A stretch of 64,000 nucleotides of DNA from Chitinophaga agrisoli (GTDB lineage: Bacteria > Bacteroidota > Bacteroidia > Chitinophagales > Chitinophagaceae). Location: NCBI RefSeq assembly GCF_008386695.1, contig NZ_VUOC01000003.1:668421-732420 (forward strand), read 5' to 3'. Below, piece after piece: positions 35,094 to 44,200 of the stretch (position 1 is its first letter; each line of letters begins with the position of its first letter). A program made the translations under genes and the position numbers. The notes below the pieces were generated by a model that saw nothing but the letters and a program-made list of their open reading frames with translations, ran no database searches and was not told the origin of the DNA.

Positions 35094-35357
35094 ATGGAAA
35101 AATTGATGGCCGATCTGAAATCGCAGATCATTGAGCAGCTGAACCTGCAGGAAGTAAAACCGGAGGACATAGGAGATGATCAGCCTTTGTTCAAGGACGG
35201 ATTAGGCCTGGATTCTATTGATGCGTTGGAACTGATCGTACTGTTACAGCAGCACTACAGCATACGCCTGGCCAACCCGGATCAGGGGCCGGAGATCTTT
35301 TACTCTGTGCGCACCATGGCCACATACATCACCGCACAGCAAAAACAGCCGGGATGA
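35094..35357 (+). CDS. Acyl carrier protein (second of two)
   Basis: An 87-residue ACP with the phosphopantetheine serine in FKDGLGLDSIDALELIVLLQ. It starts MEKLMADLKSQIIEQ; the second ATG (MADLK) is possible. Its stop overlaps the next ketosynthase start by 4 nt (ATGA), coupling their translation and suggesting that this ACP works with the KS/chain-length-factor pair downstream. The DSID motif differs slightly from the DSLD of the first ACP, consistent with distinct partners. Confidence 0.93.
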   Translation: MEKLMADLKSQIIEQLNLQEVKPEDIGDDQPLFKDGLGLDSIDALELIVLLQQHYSIRLANPDQGPEIFYSVRTMATYITAQQKQPG

Positions 35358-36556
35358 GTAGTCAGGCGTGGATAGCCGGCGGCGGCGTTATCTGCGGCAT
35401 AGGCGCCAACCTGCAACAGTGCCTGGAAGCATTCCGGCAAATGGGTACCGGCATGCAGGAGATCCAATATCTGCAAACTACCCATCGCGGCATTTTTCCC
35501 GTGGCGGAAGTAAAAGCGGATAATACTGCATTAGCCGCACAGGCAGGTATGCCCGCACACCTTAGCAGAACAGCCCTGTTAAGCCGCATAGCTGCACAGG
35601 AAGCCTGGGAAGCCGCAGGGCTGGGCGATATAAGCCAGTACCGCGTAGGTTTTGTATCCGCCAACACTGTAGGCGGTATGGATAAAACAGAGGATTTTTT
35701 TACGGACTACCTGCAAAACCCTCAGCAGGGCGGCCATCTGCGCCAGGTGATGCACCACGAGTGTGGCAGCGTTACGGAGCTGGTGGCAGACGCCATGGGC
35801 ATCCGGCACCATGTATCCACCATCAGTACCGCCTGTTCTTCCGGCGCCAATGCGCTGATGTATGGCGCGCGCCTGATCCGCAATAACATGGTGGATGTGG
35901 TGATAGCCGGCGGTACAGATGCGCTTACGCGTTTTACCCTTAATGGTTTTAATACCCTCATGATATTGGACCAGCAGCCTTGCCGTCCCCTGGATGATAC
36001 CCGTACGGGGTTAAACCTGGGCGAAGGCGCTGGTTATGTAGTATTGGTGAGCGACGCCCTGGCCGCCAGGTTGCCCAATGGCCCCTGGTGCCGCTTAAGC
36101 GGTTATGCCAATGCCAACGATGCCTACCACCAGACAGCCTCCTCGCCGGAAGGCACAGGTAATTACCTGGCCATGAAAGGGGCGCTCACCATGAGCGGCC
36201 TGCAACCGCAGGATATTGGCTATATCAATGTGCATGGCACCGGTACGCAGAATAACGACTCCTCAGAGGGCAAGGCCATCGAGCGGTTGTTTGCGCCGGA
36301 CTATCCGCCGGTAAGCTCCACCAAATCCTTTACAGGACATACGCTGGGCGCCAGCGGCGGTATAGAGGCGGTGTTTTCCGCCCTGGCCGTGCAGCAGGGC
36401 ATCATCTATCCTAATGCGCGTTTTACTACGCCTATGAAGGAATGGCCGGTAGCGCCGGCCACCGTTTTTTCCGGAGGAAACCGGCTGGATCATGTGATGT
36501 CCAACTCATTTGGATTTGCCGGCAATTGTTCAAGTCTTATTTTTTCAAAGGGTTAA
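35354..36556 (+). CDS. Beta-ketoacyl-ACP synthase (third in cluster, paired with chain-length factor)
   Basis: A 400-residue active ketosynthase. Catalytic Cys is in ISTACSSGANALMYG, the histidines in NVHGTGTQNND and SFTGHTLGASGGIEA, and the C-terminal SNSFGFAGNCSSLIF is typical. It is directly followed, 3 nt after its stop, by a Cys-less ketosynthase homologue. This is the gene order of type II PKS KS/CLF pairs, and in aryl-polyene systems the ApeO:ApeC heterodimer catalyses elongation. It is therefore the best candidate for the main polyene-extending KS. Confidence 0.92.
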   Translation: MSSQAWIAGGGVICGIGANLQQCLEAFRQMGTGMQEIQYLQTTHRGIFPVAEVKADNTALAAQAGMPAHLSRTALLSRIAAQEAWEAAGLGDISQYRVGFVSANTVGGMDKTEDFFTDYLQNPQQGGHLRQVMHHECGSVTELVADAMGIRHHVSTISTACSSGANALMYGARLIRNNMVDVVIAGGTDALTRFTLNGFNTLMILDQQPCRPLDDTRTGLNLGEGAGYVVLVSDALAARLPNGPWCRLSGYANANDAYHQTASSPEGTGNYLAMKGALTMSGLQPQDIGYINVHGTGTQNNDSSEGKAIERLFAPDYPPVSSTKSFTGHTLGASGGIEAVFSALAVQQGIIYPNARFTTPMKEWPVAPATVFSGGNRLDHVMSNSFGFAGNCSSLIFSKG

Positions 36557-36559
36557 CGC

Positions 36560-37624
36560 ATGAAGATCTATATCCAGGGTACAGGGTGTGTGTCGCCGCA
36601 GCAAACTGCGGGCGCAGGCCCGTTCCTGGCCAGTATACAGGAGTATGAAGGCAACCGCCTGGCAGCGGTGGAGCCGGATTACAAACAGTGGGTAGAGCCC
36701 AATATGCTGCGCCGCATGGGGCGTGCCGTAAAGATGGGCGTGGCCGCGGCCAGGCTTAGCCTGCAACAGGCCGGCATTACCCTGCCGGATGCTATCATTA
36801 CCGGCACCGCTTATGGCTGCCTGCAGGATACCGGCGTGTTCCTTTCCAAAATGGTCACCGGGCAGGAGAAAGCCTTATCGCCCACGGCCTTTATACAATC
36901 TACCCATAACACGGTAAGCGGACAGATTGGGCTGCTGCTCTCCTGTCACGCTTATAACAATACATTCGTGCACAAGGGTTTTTCCTTTGAAAGCGCCCTG
37001 CTGGATAGTATGATGATCCTGCAGGAGGGCGCTGTACAACAGGTGCTGGCCGGTGGCGTGGATGAGATCACAGATCACAGCCATACTATCCTCTCCCGCT
37101 TTGGGCTGTATAAACAGGAGCCGGTGCGCAATACCTCCTTACTGCAAAGCGCCACCCACGGCACCATAGCCGGGGAAGGCGCTGCTTTTTTTGTATTGGG
37201 GGCCGCTAAAAGCCCGCAATCCATCGCGCAGCTGGCAGGATTGACCACTATTTACAAACCCGTGTCCACAGAGGAAAGGGATGCGGCTATACAGGGCTTC
37301 CTGGCCACGCATGGGTTAAGGAGTGCAGACATTGACCTGCTGATCTGCGGCCACAATGGGAATGTGGAGGAAAACGATACCTACGCGCAGGTAGCGCAAA
37401 CCCTGTTCCCGCAAACAACGGTGGCAGGTTTTAAACACCTTTGTGGGGAGTATCCCACTGCTACTGCCTTTGCCGCATGGATGGCTGCAGAAATATTAAA
37501 ACAACAACAGGCGCCGCAGGATATAATACTCAGCGGCAGCGCACCGGAAAAGCTGGATCGGATACTGATCTACAACTGCTACCAGGGCACACATCATTCA
37601 CTGATCTTATTATCAAAACCCTGA
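36560..37624 (+). CDS. Chain-length-factor-like ketosynthase homologue lacking the active Cys
   Basis: A 354-residue KS-fold protein (Ketoacyl-synt_2-like). The start MKIYIQGTGCVSPQQ and the segment TAFIQSTHNTVSGQIGLLL are typical of chain-length-factor homologues. Aligning on the conserved glycine of the nucleophile helix puts Gly in the position of the catalytic Cys (HKGFSFESALL), so it cannot condense. It immediately follows an intact KS. It probably forms a KS/CLF heterodimer setting polyene length. Alternatives such as an inactive structural partner for the half-KS cannot be excluded. Confidence 0.82.
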   Translation: MKIYIQGTGCVSPQQTAGAGPFLASIQEYEGNRLAAVEPDYKQWVEPNMLRRMGRAVKMGVAAARLSLQQAGITLPDAIITGTAYGCLQDTGVFLSKMVTGQEKALSPTAFIQSTHNTVSGQIGLLLSCHAYNNTFVHKGFSFESALLDSMMILQEGAVQQVLAGGVDEITDHSHTILSRFGLYKQEPVRNTSLLQSATHGTIAGEGAAFFVLGAAKSPQSIAQLAGLTTIYKPVSTEERDAAIQGFLATHGLRSADIDLLICGHNGNVEENDTYAQVAQTLFPQTTVAGFKHLCGEYPTATAFAAWMAAEILKQQQAPQDIILSGSAPEKLDRILIYNCYQGTHHSLILLSKP

Positions 37625-37634
37625 TAGCCATTGT

Positions 37635-38408
37635 ATGTTATACCGCCTCACAAATATCATCACCTTTGTACTGCTGGCTGTGCTGCTGTATGTGCACAAT
37701 GCGCGGCAGCCTTTGTCGTGGTGGGTATTTGTAGCGCTATTGATCGCATATACCGGTGTACTGGCATGGGGCTCCATCAGCATTGCCGCCAATTTTTATA
37801 TGCCGGTCACCTGTAAGGTAAACACTACAGAAAAAGTAGTGGCCCTTACATTTGATGATGGTCCGCTAACAGCATATACGCCGCAACTGCTGGATATCCT
37901 AAAAGCACAGCAAGTGCCGGCCGCCTTTTTCTGCATTGGTAAAAATATAGCCGGGCAGGGGGCATTGCTGCAACGTATACATGAAGAAGGGCATCTCATC
38001 GGCAACCATAGCTATTCCCATCACTTCTGGTTTGACCTGTTTGGGATGCGCCGTATGCTGGATGAGCTGCGCCAGGCAGATGCGGCGGTAGAGCGGGCGA
38101 TCGGGAAAAGACCGCGGTTTTTCCGCCCGCCCTATGGGGTTACTAACCCCAACCTGCGCAACGCCGTACGCCGGGGCGGCTACTACCCGCTGGGCTGGAA
38201 CATCCGCTCGCTGGATACGGTGGCCAAGGAAGCGGAACCGCTGTTGCGCCGTATCACAGGCCGGCTGCAGCCAGGTAGTATCATCCTGCTGCATGATAGT
38301 CCGGCCATTACCGTGGAGATACTGCCGGTGCTGATTAAACAGATCCATGAACATGGATACACGATAAAACGGATTGATCAACTTTTAAATATACCTGCTT
38401 ATGCGTAG
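37635..38408 (+). CDS. NodB-type polysaccharide deacetylase with membrane segment
   Basis: A 257-residue protein with two N-terminal hydrophobic helices (about 5-45) and an extracytoplasmic NodB domain. The metal/catalytic motifs are present: TFDDGPLT, HEEGHLIGNHSYSHHF and FFRPPYG, with IILLHDSPA near the end. Family members remove N-acetyl or similar groups from surface glycans. Its location between the chain-length factor and the LolA-like gene, tightly spaced (10 nt and 8-nt overlap), suggests the product is modified or attached at the cell surface. The substrate is unknown; a coupling step with a sugar is inference. Confidence 0.88.
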   Translation: MLYRLTNIITFVLLAVLLYVHNARQPLSWWVFVALLIAYTGVLAWGSISIAANFYMPVTCKVNTTEKVVALTFDDGPLTAYTPQLLDILKAQQVPAAFFCIGKNIAGQGALLQRIHEEGHLIGNHSYSHHFWFDLFGMRRMLDELRQADAAVERAIGKRPRFFRPPYGVTNPNLRNAVRRGGYYPLGWNIRSLDTVAKEAEPLLRRITGRLQPGSIILLHDSPAITVEILPVLIKQIHEHGYTIKRIDQLLNIPAYA

Positions 38409-39033
38409 ATGGTTGTTATTGTGGTGTTGCTTGGGAGTGCTGCACACCTATGCACAAACCGGCGGTTTTAAACCAGTGGCGGATGCCAATGCTTTTAAGG
38501 CACAGTTTGCAAAGGCATCGCAAAGCACGCAGTCAATACAGGCGGATTTTATCCAGGAAAAGAACCTGAGCATGCTGTCTGATAAGATCGTTTCCAAAGG
38601 CAAATTCTGGTTCAGGAAGCAGGATAAGGTGCGCATGGAATACCAGCAGCCCTCTTATTACCTGATGGTGATGAATGGCAATAACATTGTTACAAAGGAC
38701 GGGCAGCGGCAGAATAAGGTATCCACCAGGGGCAATAAGCTGTTTGAACAGATCAACAGGATCACGGTGGATTGTGTACAGGGCAATGTGCTGAATAACC
38801 AGGACTTTACTACCAAAATATTGGAGAACGCGCAGTACTACCGCCTGGAGATGACGCCTGTATCCAAAGCCCTGCAGCAGTATTTTAAGACCATCAACCT
38901 GTTGGTGGACCGGAAAGATTATACGGTATCTTCCATAGAAATGGAGGAGGCCGGTGGCGACAATACCATTATCCGTTTTGTGCACAAACAAATGAATGTA
39001 AACATCCCGGATGAGGTATTCACTGCAAAATAA
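38401..39033 (+). CDS. LolA-like periplasmic lipoprotein carrier homologue
   Basis: A 210-residue exported protein of the LolA/outer-membrane lipoprotein carrier family, with a signal peptide ending LHTYAQT. The mature part shows the LolA pattern ASQSTQSIQADFIQEKNL, KGKFWFRKQDKVRMEYQQP and YYLMVMNGNNIVTKDG. In aryl-polyene clusters LolA-like proteins accompany MMPL exporters and may ferry the lipid-like product across the periplasm. Overlaps the previous gene by 8 nt and the next by 23 nt. Confidence 0.87.
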   Translation: MRRWLLLWCCLGVLHTYAQTGGFKPVADANAFKAQFAKASQSTQSIQADFIQEKNLSMLSDKIVSKGKFWFRKQDKVRMEYQQPSYYLMVMNGNNIVTKDGQRQNKVSTRGNKLFEQINRITVDCVQGNVLNNQDFTTKILENAQYYRLEMTPVSKALQQYFKTINLLVDRKDYTVSSIEMEEAGGDNTIIRFVHKQMNVNIPDEVFTAK

Positions 39034-39658
39034 AGGACGGATCGCCCTGCTGATGGTTGTATTGATCAGCGGCTGTCTGATGACAGGCTGCAGATCAGTA
39101 TACAAAGGGCTGCAACCCGCCACCGGCGATGCGGCCTGCATCCGGCAGTTTAAGCCGCAGTATGTGAATACGCTGTACAGTACGCAGGTAGATATACTGA
39201 AGCATCACCTCAGCGGCCTGCTGTTCTTTAAACAGATGCCTGACAGTAGCCTGCGGGTAGTATTTGCCAGTGAGATGGGGCTCAAATTCTTTGATTTTGC
39301 GTTTACCCCCGATGGCGGTTTTGTAAAACATTACATGATGCCAAAGATGGATAAACAGGTGATCGTTACTACACTGCGCAACGATTTTGAGCTGGTGTTG
39401 CAACGCGCGGCGCTGGACAACGCTAAGGTGCTGCAGGATAGCATGTACCGGTATGTGGCCATACCAACGCCTAAAGGCAATAACTATTACATCACAGACA
39501 CGGGTTGCACCCGGCTGGAGCGGATAGAGAAATCATCCAAACGCAAACCCGTAGTAAAAGTATGGTTGCGTGATTACCAGCAGGGCGTACCTGATACGAT
39601 ATTGATTCAACATCAAAATTTTAAGTTTAATATTTCGTTACAACAGGTTCAAAAATAA
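39011..39658 (+). CDS. Small outer-membrane lipoprotein, possible LolB-like factor
   Basis: A 215-residue protein with an N-terminal hydrophobic segment and lipobox-like LMTGC (cysteine about residue 27). The mature domain contains LSGLLFFKQMPDSSLRVVFAS and GLKFFDFAFTPDG, which fit a LolB/DUF3261-like beta-sheet half-barrel. It overlaps the LolA-like gene by 23 nt and the dehydratase by 1 nt. By analogy with aryl-polyene clusters, where a LolA-like protein is followed by a DUF3261-type lipoprotein, it would receive the pigment at the outer membrane. The family assignment is tentative. Confidence 0.65.
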   Translation: MRYSLQNKGRIALLMVVLISGCLMTGCRSVYKGLQPATGDAACIRQFKPQYVNTLYSTQVDILKHHLSGLLFFKQMPDSSLRVVFASEMGLKFFDFAFTPDGGFVKHYMMPKMDKQVIVTTLRNDFELVLQRAALDNAKVLQDSMYRYVAIPTPKGNNYYITDTGCTRLERIEKSSKRKPVVKVWLRDYQQGVPDTILIQHQNFKFNISLQQVQK

Positions 39659-40029
39659 TGCTGGAAGGAAGTTTTTATACTGTTTTACAATCGCAGGCAG
39701 CAGCAGAAAATTATGCTGCCCTGCTCTCGCTGAATGCCGCACATCCTGTTTTTGAAGGGCACTTTCCCGGTCAGCCGGTAGTACCTGGCGTGTGCATGAT
39801 GCAAACCATACAGGAATCGCTGGAACGCTGTCTGCAATGTAAAGTGCAGCTGCAAAAAGCAAATATCATGAAGTTCCTGGTACTGATAGACCCGGTTGTA
39901 CAGCCGCAGGTAAATGTAGAATTGAAATATGCCCTGCAACCGGAAAATACAGTAAAAGTGACCGCCGCCATTAAACATGAAGGCACCGTGTTCATGAAGT
40001 TCCAGGGAACATTTAAAATAAGCAATTAG
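39658..40029 (+). CDS. FabZ-like 3-hydroxyacyl-ACP dehydratase (second dehydratase)
   Basis: A 123-residue hotdog protein with the FabZ motif HPVFEGHFPGQPVVPGVCMMQ, where the His (GHFP) is a catalytic residue. Further strands QLQKANIMKFLVLIDPVVQ fit the fold. It may pair with the dehydratase at 29329-29748, which has the partner-type Glu helix but no GHFP, to form an ApeI:ApeP-like heterodimer. It overlaps the lipoprotein gene by 1 nt. A hairpin repeat follows its stop. Confidence 0.85.
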   Translation: MLEGSFYTVLQSQAAAENYAALLSLNAAHPVFEGHFPGQPVVPGVCMMQTIQESLERCLQCKVQLQKANIMKFLVLIDPVVQPQVNVELKYALQPENTVKVTAAIKHEGTVFMKFQGTFKISN

Positions 40030-40097
40030 CTTTTAGCTATTAGCTGATACCCGCTTAGATCACTAACAGCTAAAAGCTAAGGGCTAAAAGCTAGAGG
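40026..40097. repeat. AGCTAAAAGCTAAC-type intergenic hairpin repeat
   Basis: Left arm 40026-40044 and right arm 40062-40080 are reverse complements over 19 nt with two mismatches (TTAGCTTTTAGCT core), followed by a further GGCTAAAAGCTAG unit at 40082-40094. It covers the stop codon region of the dehydratase and the 79-nt gap to the glycosyltransferase gene. Same family as the repeats at 26634-26710 and 29290-29324. Confidence 0.85.
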
Positions 40098-40108
40098 TTA
40101 ACCATTTT

Positions 40109-41275
40109 ATGACTGACAACTTTTCAAACATTGCCGTCCTGATACCCACTTATAACAACGCCGCCTCCCTGGGGCAGGTGTTGGAGGACGTGCTATCCTA
40201 TACCCAACACGTAATTGTTGTCAATGATGGCAGTACAGACAGTACCATGCAGGTGCTGGACCAGTACCCCGCCGTGCAGCGGGTAACGTATGCTCCTAAC
40301 CGTGGTAAAGGCATAGCCCTGCGCCGCGGCTTTAAATACGCCCTGGAGCAGGGATATGATTATGTGATCACCATGGATGCAGACGGGCAGCATTTTGCTG
40401 CTGACCTGGCCGTACTACAACAAAAATTGCAGGCAGAAGGCGAGGCCATCATCATTGGGGCACGCAACCTGCAACAGGAAAATATGCCGGGCAAAAATTC
40501 CTTTGCCAATAAATTCTCTAATTTCTGGTTCTATGTGGAAACAGGCCTGAAGGCCCCCGATACGCAGTCCGGCTACCGCCTGTACCCGCTGCACCGTATC
40601 GCGCCCATCCGTTTCTGGTGCACCCGTTATGAGTTTGAGCTGGAAGTGCTGGTACGCAGCGCGTGGAAGGGCATTCCTGTCCGTTGGGCGCCCATAAAGG
40701 TGTATTACCCGCCGGCAGAAGAAAGGGTGTCCCATTTCCGGCCTTTCCAGGATTTTTCCCGCATCAGTGTGTTGAATACCGTACTGGTGCTGATCACCTT
40801 CCTCTACATCAAGCCGCGTGACTTTATCCGCTTCTTGTTCAGGAAAGACAGCTGGGTATGGTTGTGGCGCGATGTGCTGCTCAATCCCAATGAATCCAAT
40901 GGCCGCAAGGCTTTATCCATAGGCTTTGGCATGTTTATGGGCATTGTGCCTATATGGGGCTTCCAGATGCTGGTAGCCCTATTGCTCTCCGCCGTATTTA
41001 AGCTTAACAAGGCCCTGGTGCTGGTAGCCGCTAACATCAGCATTCCGCCCTTGATACCGTTTATCGTATACCTGAGCTTTATAATGGGGCGCTTTTGGGT
41101 AAAGGAAGACGCTACTTTTGTTATCTTCAGCAAACAGCTTACAGTTAACGATATGTGGCAAAACCTGCAACAGTACCTGTATGGCAGTATCTCCCTGGCA
41201 ATCGTAGTGGGATTGACTGCCACCCTGTTGTCGTTTTTGTTGTTAACCATTTTCAGAAAACAGCCGAATGGGTAG
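40109..41275 (+). CDS. GT2 glycosyltransferase with C-terminal DUF2062 domain
   Basis: A 388-residue fusion. The N-terminal GT-A domain (about 1-230) has IAVLIPTYNNAASLGQVL, VVNDGSTDSTMQVL, NRGKGIALRRGFK and the DXD-type DADGQH. The C-terminal part (about 255-385) is a DUF2062 membrane domain (LSIGFGMFMGIVPIWGFQML, NISIPPLIPFIVYL). Aryl-polyene and flexirubin type clusters commonly carry such a GT, suggesting dolichyl- or lipid-sugar transfer to, or lipid anchoring of, the product. It overlaps the MMPL fusion gene by 8 nt. Confidence 0.88.
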   Translation: MTDNFSNIAVLIPTYNNAASLGQVLEDVLSYTQHVIVVNDGSTDSTMQVLDQYPAVQRVTYAPNRGKGIALRRGFKYALEQGYDYVITMDADGQHFAADLAVLQQKLQAEGEAIIIGARNLQQENMPGKNSFANKFSNFWFYVETGLKAPDTQSGYRLYPLHRIAPIRFWCTRYEFELEVLVRSAWKGIPVRWAPIKVYYPPAEERVSHFRPFQDFSRISVLNTVLVLITFLYIKPRDFIRFLFRKDSWVWLWRDVLLNPNESNGRKALSIGFGMFMGIVPIWGFQMLVALLLSAVFKLNKALVLVAANISIPPLIPFIVYLSFIMGRFWVKEDATFVIFSKQLTVNDMWQNLQQYLYGSISLAIVVGLTATLLSFLLLTIFRKQPNG

Positions 41276-44200
41276 TTTTTTTGTACATATCTATAACTTT
41301 TTTGCAGCCCGTAAAGCCGCCCTCTGGATCTGTGTGGTGGTCAGTTTTGCCATTACCGGTTACCTGGCTTCCCGTATACGGCTGGAGGAGGATATTACCC
41401 GCATCCTCCCGCAGGATAAAACATTGAATAAGCTGCAGCAGGTATTTAACGACTCCCGTTTTGCAGACAAACTGGTGCTGACCATCTCCCAAAAAGATAC
41501 TACCGCAGCCGCACAGCCGGATAGCCTGGTAGAAGCGGCAAAAGACCTTGCACTTTGGACGGGCTTTGTGGATGGGTACCCGCTGAAAAATTATATAGAA
41601 AAGATGGAGTCCGGGGCTAACGACAGCTCCATCATGGACCTGATGCAGCAGATACGGGCGCATTTGCCGATATTCCTGGAAGAAAAGGACTATCATACCA
41701 TTGACTCACTTATTACCCCGCAACGTTTACAGCTAACGCTGGGAAATAATTACCGTACGCTGATATCACCGGCAGGCCTGGTGCTTAAGCAAATGATACA
41801 GCAGGATCCGGTTGGAATTTCTTGGATAGGGATAAAGAAATTGCAACAACTGCAATTTGATGAACAATTTGAGCTCTATGATGGCATGGTGGTGACAAAA
41901 GATCACTATCATCTGATGGTTTTCATTACACCCAAATATCCGCCCAGTGATACCCGCCACAATGCGGATTTTCTGCGGGTGTTGCAAGGAACCCTGGATT
42001 CCATACGGCACGATCGTCCGTCTGTTAACATCTCTTATTTTGGCGCTACCGCCGTATCCGTAGGCAATGCACAACAATTGCGGCAGGATACGCTGTACAC
42101 ACAAGGCATTGCCGTAGTATTGCTGGTAGTGCTTATTGCGCTCTTTTTCCGTAAAAAAAGGGCGCCCGTATTGGTAATGCTGCCAGTAGTATTTGGCGCA
42201 TTGTTCTCACTGGCTTGTATCTATCTGCTATACGGTAAGATCTCCGTGATCGCCCTGGGCGCCGGCGCTGTAGTATTGGGCATTGCCGTGAACTACTCCC
42301 TGCACGTATTTAACCACTATCGTCATTTAAACGATATACGGGAAACCATCCGCGACCTGGCCAGCCCCATGACCATAGGCAGCTTTACTACCATTGGCGG
42401 TTTCCTGTGCCTGCAGTTTGTAGAGTCGCCCATGCTCAAAGATGTAGGCGTGTTTGCGGCCTTAAGCCTGGTAGGCGCGGCCTTGTTCTCCCTTATCTTT
42501 TTACCGCATTGGATAGTGATAGGCAAAGAAGCCGCTCACGCGCAACATGCCCATCAGCATACCTGGCTGGATAAACTGGCTGCTTACCGCCCGGAAAAAA
42601 ATAAATACCTCGTTATCGGTATCGTGCTGCTCACCGTGCTGTTCTTCTTCACCGCTGGCCGGGTAGGCTTTGAGAGTGATATGATGCGTATGAATTTCAT
42701 GCGGCCGGAGCTAAAGGCGGCGGAGGCAAAACTGAATAAGATCAACGCCTATACAGCGCAATCCGTATACGTGGTAACAGAAGGCCGTACGCTGGAAGAG
42801 GCGCTGCAGGAAAACGAGCGCATGTTGCCTGTGGTACAGCAGCTGCAACAACAGGGCATTGTAAAAAAATATGCCGGTACCGGCGGCCTGCTTTTGTCCC
42901 AGCAGGAGCAGCAGGCACGCATACAACGCTGGAACCGCTACTGGACGACAGAGAAACAACAGCAGCTCGTCACTTACCTGCAGCAGCAGGGGCCGGCGCT
43001 GGGTTTTAAAGCAGCCGGTTTCACGCCGTTTGCACAATGGCTGCAGCAGGATTTTAAGGTCATGACAGATGAAGAACAGCACCTGCTCCGCAGCACCTCC
43101 CTGGGCGATTATATCACAGAAAAGAACAACCGTATATCACTGGTTACCCTGCTGAAAGTAGACCCTGCCCACAAGCAGGCAGTATACAAAGCGCTGGAAC
43201 CATATGCCCATACCACCGTACTGGATAAACAATACGCCGCTAACCGCCTGGTAGAAGTGATCCGCAATGAGTTTAACAGCATTGCCTGGATGACCTCCCT
43301 GCTGGTATTCTTTGCGCTGCTGATCTCTTATGGGCGTATTGAACTGGCGCTTATCACCTTTATTCCCATGCTCATCAGCTGGGTATGGATCCTGGGGATC
43401 ATGGGCATGTTTGGTATTAAGTTCAATATTGTGAACATCATCCTCAGCACCTTTATCTTTGGCCTGGGCGATGATTACAGCATCTTCACCATGGATGGGT
43501 TGCTGCAGCAATACCGTACCGGGAAAGAGCAGTTATCCTCTTTCCGCTCCTCCATCTTCTTATCCGCTATCACTACCATACTAGGTCTGGGTGTATTGAT
43601 CTTTGCGCAACATCCTTCCCTGCGCTCCATTGCGCTCATCTCTATCATCGGCATTGGCTGCGTGGTGCTGATCTCGCAGGTAATGATCCCCTTATTATTT
43701 AACTGGCTTATTACGGCCCGGGTACGCAAGGGCTATGCGCCCTGGACGTTTAGCGGCTGGCTCTTGTCTGTAATTGCTTTCACCTATTTTACGCTGGGTA
43801 GTTTTATCATTACGGGCATAGGCTGGATCCTGATACGCCTTAATCCTTTCAATAAAGAAAAAGGCAAATACCTGTATCATGTGATCCTGTCTTGGTTCAG
43901 CTGGTCGCAGCTGCATATCATGGGCAACGTGAAAAAGCGGGTCATAAACCCGCTCAATGAACAGTTGCAGCGACCGGCGGTGATCATCAGCAACCATCAG
44001 TCTTTCCTGGATATCCTTATCTCCGTATCCCTGAACCCCAGGGTGATATTACTCACCAATGAATGGGTATGGCGCTCGCCGGTGTTTGGCGGCGTGGTAA
44101 GGCTCGCGGATTATTATCCCGTGGCAGAAGGAGCAGAGGCCAGCGTAGACAAGCTGCGCCTGCTGGTAGAAAAAGGATACTCCATCGTAGTATACCCGGA

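Noticed and set aside
26717-36556. One of the three ketosynthases as DarB
   Set aside because: DarB is KASIII-like with a Cys-His-Asn triad; all three here carry Cys-His-His of the FabB/FabF class.
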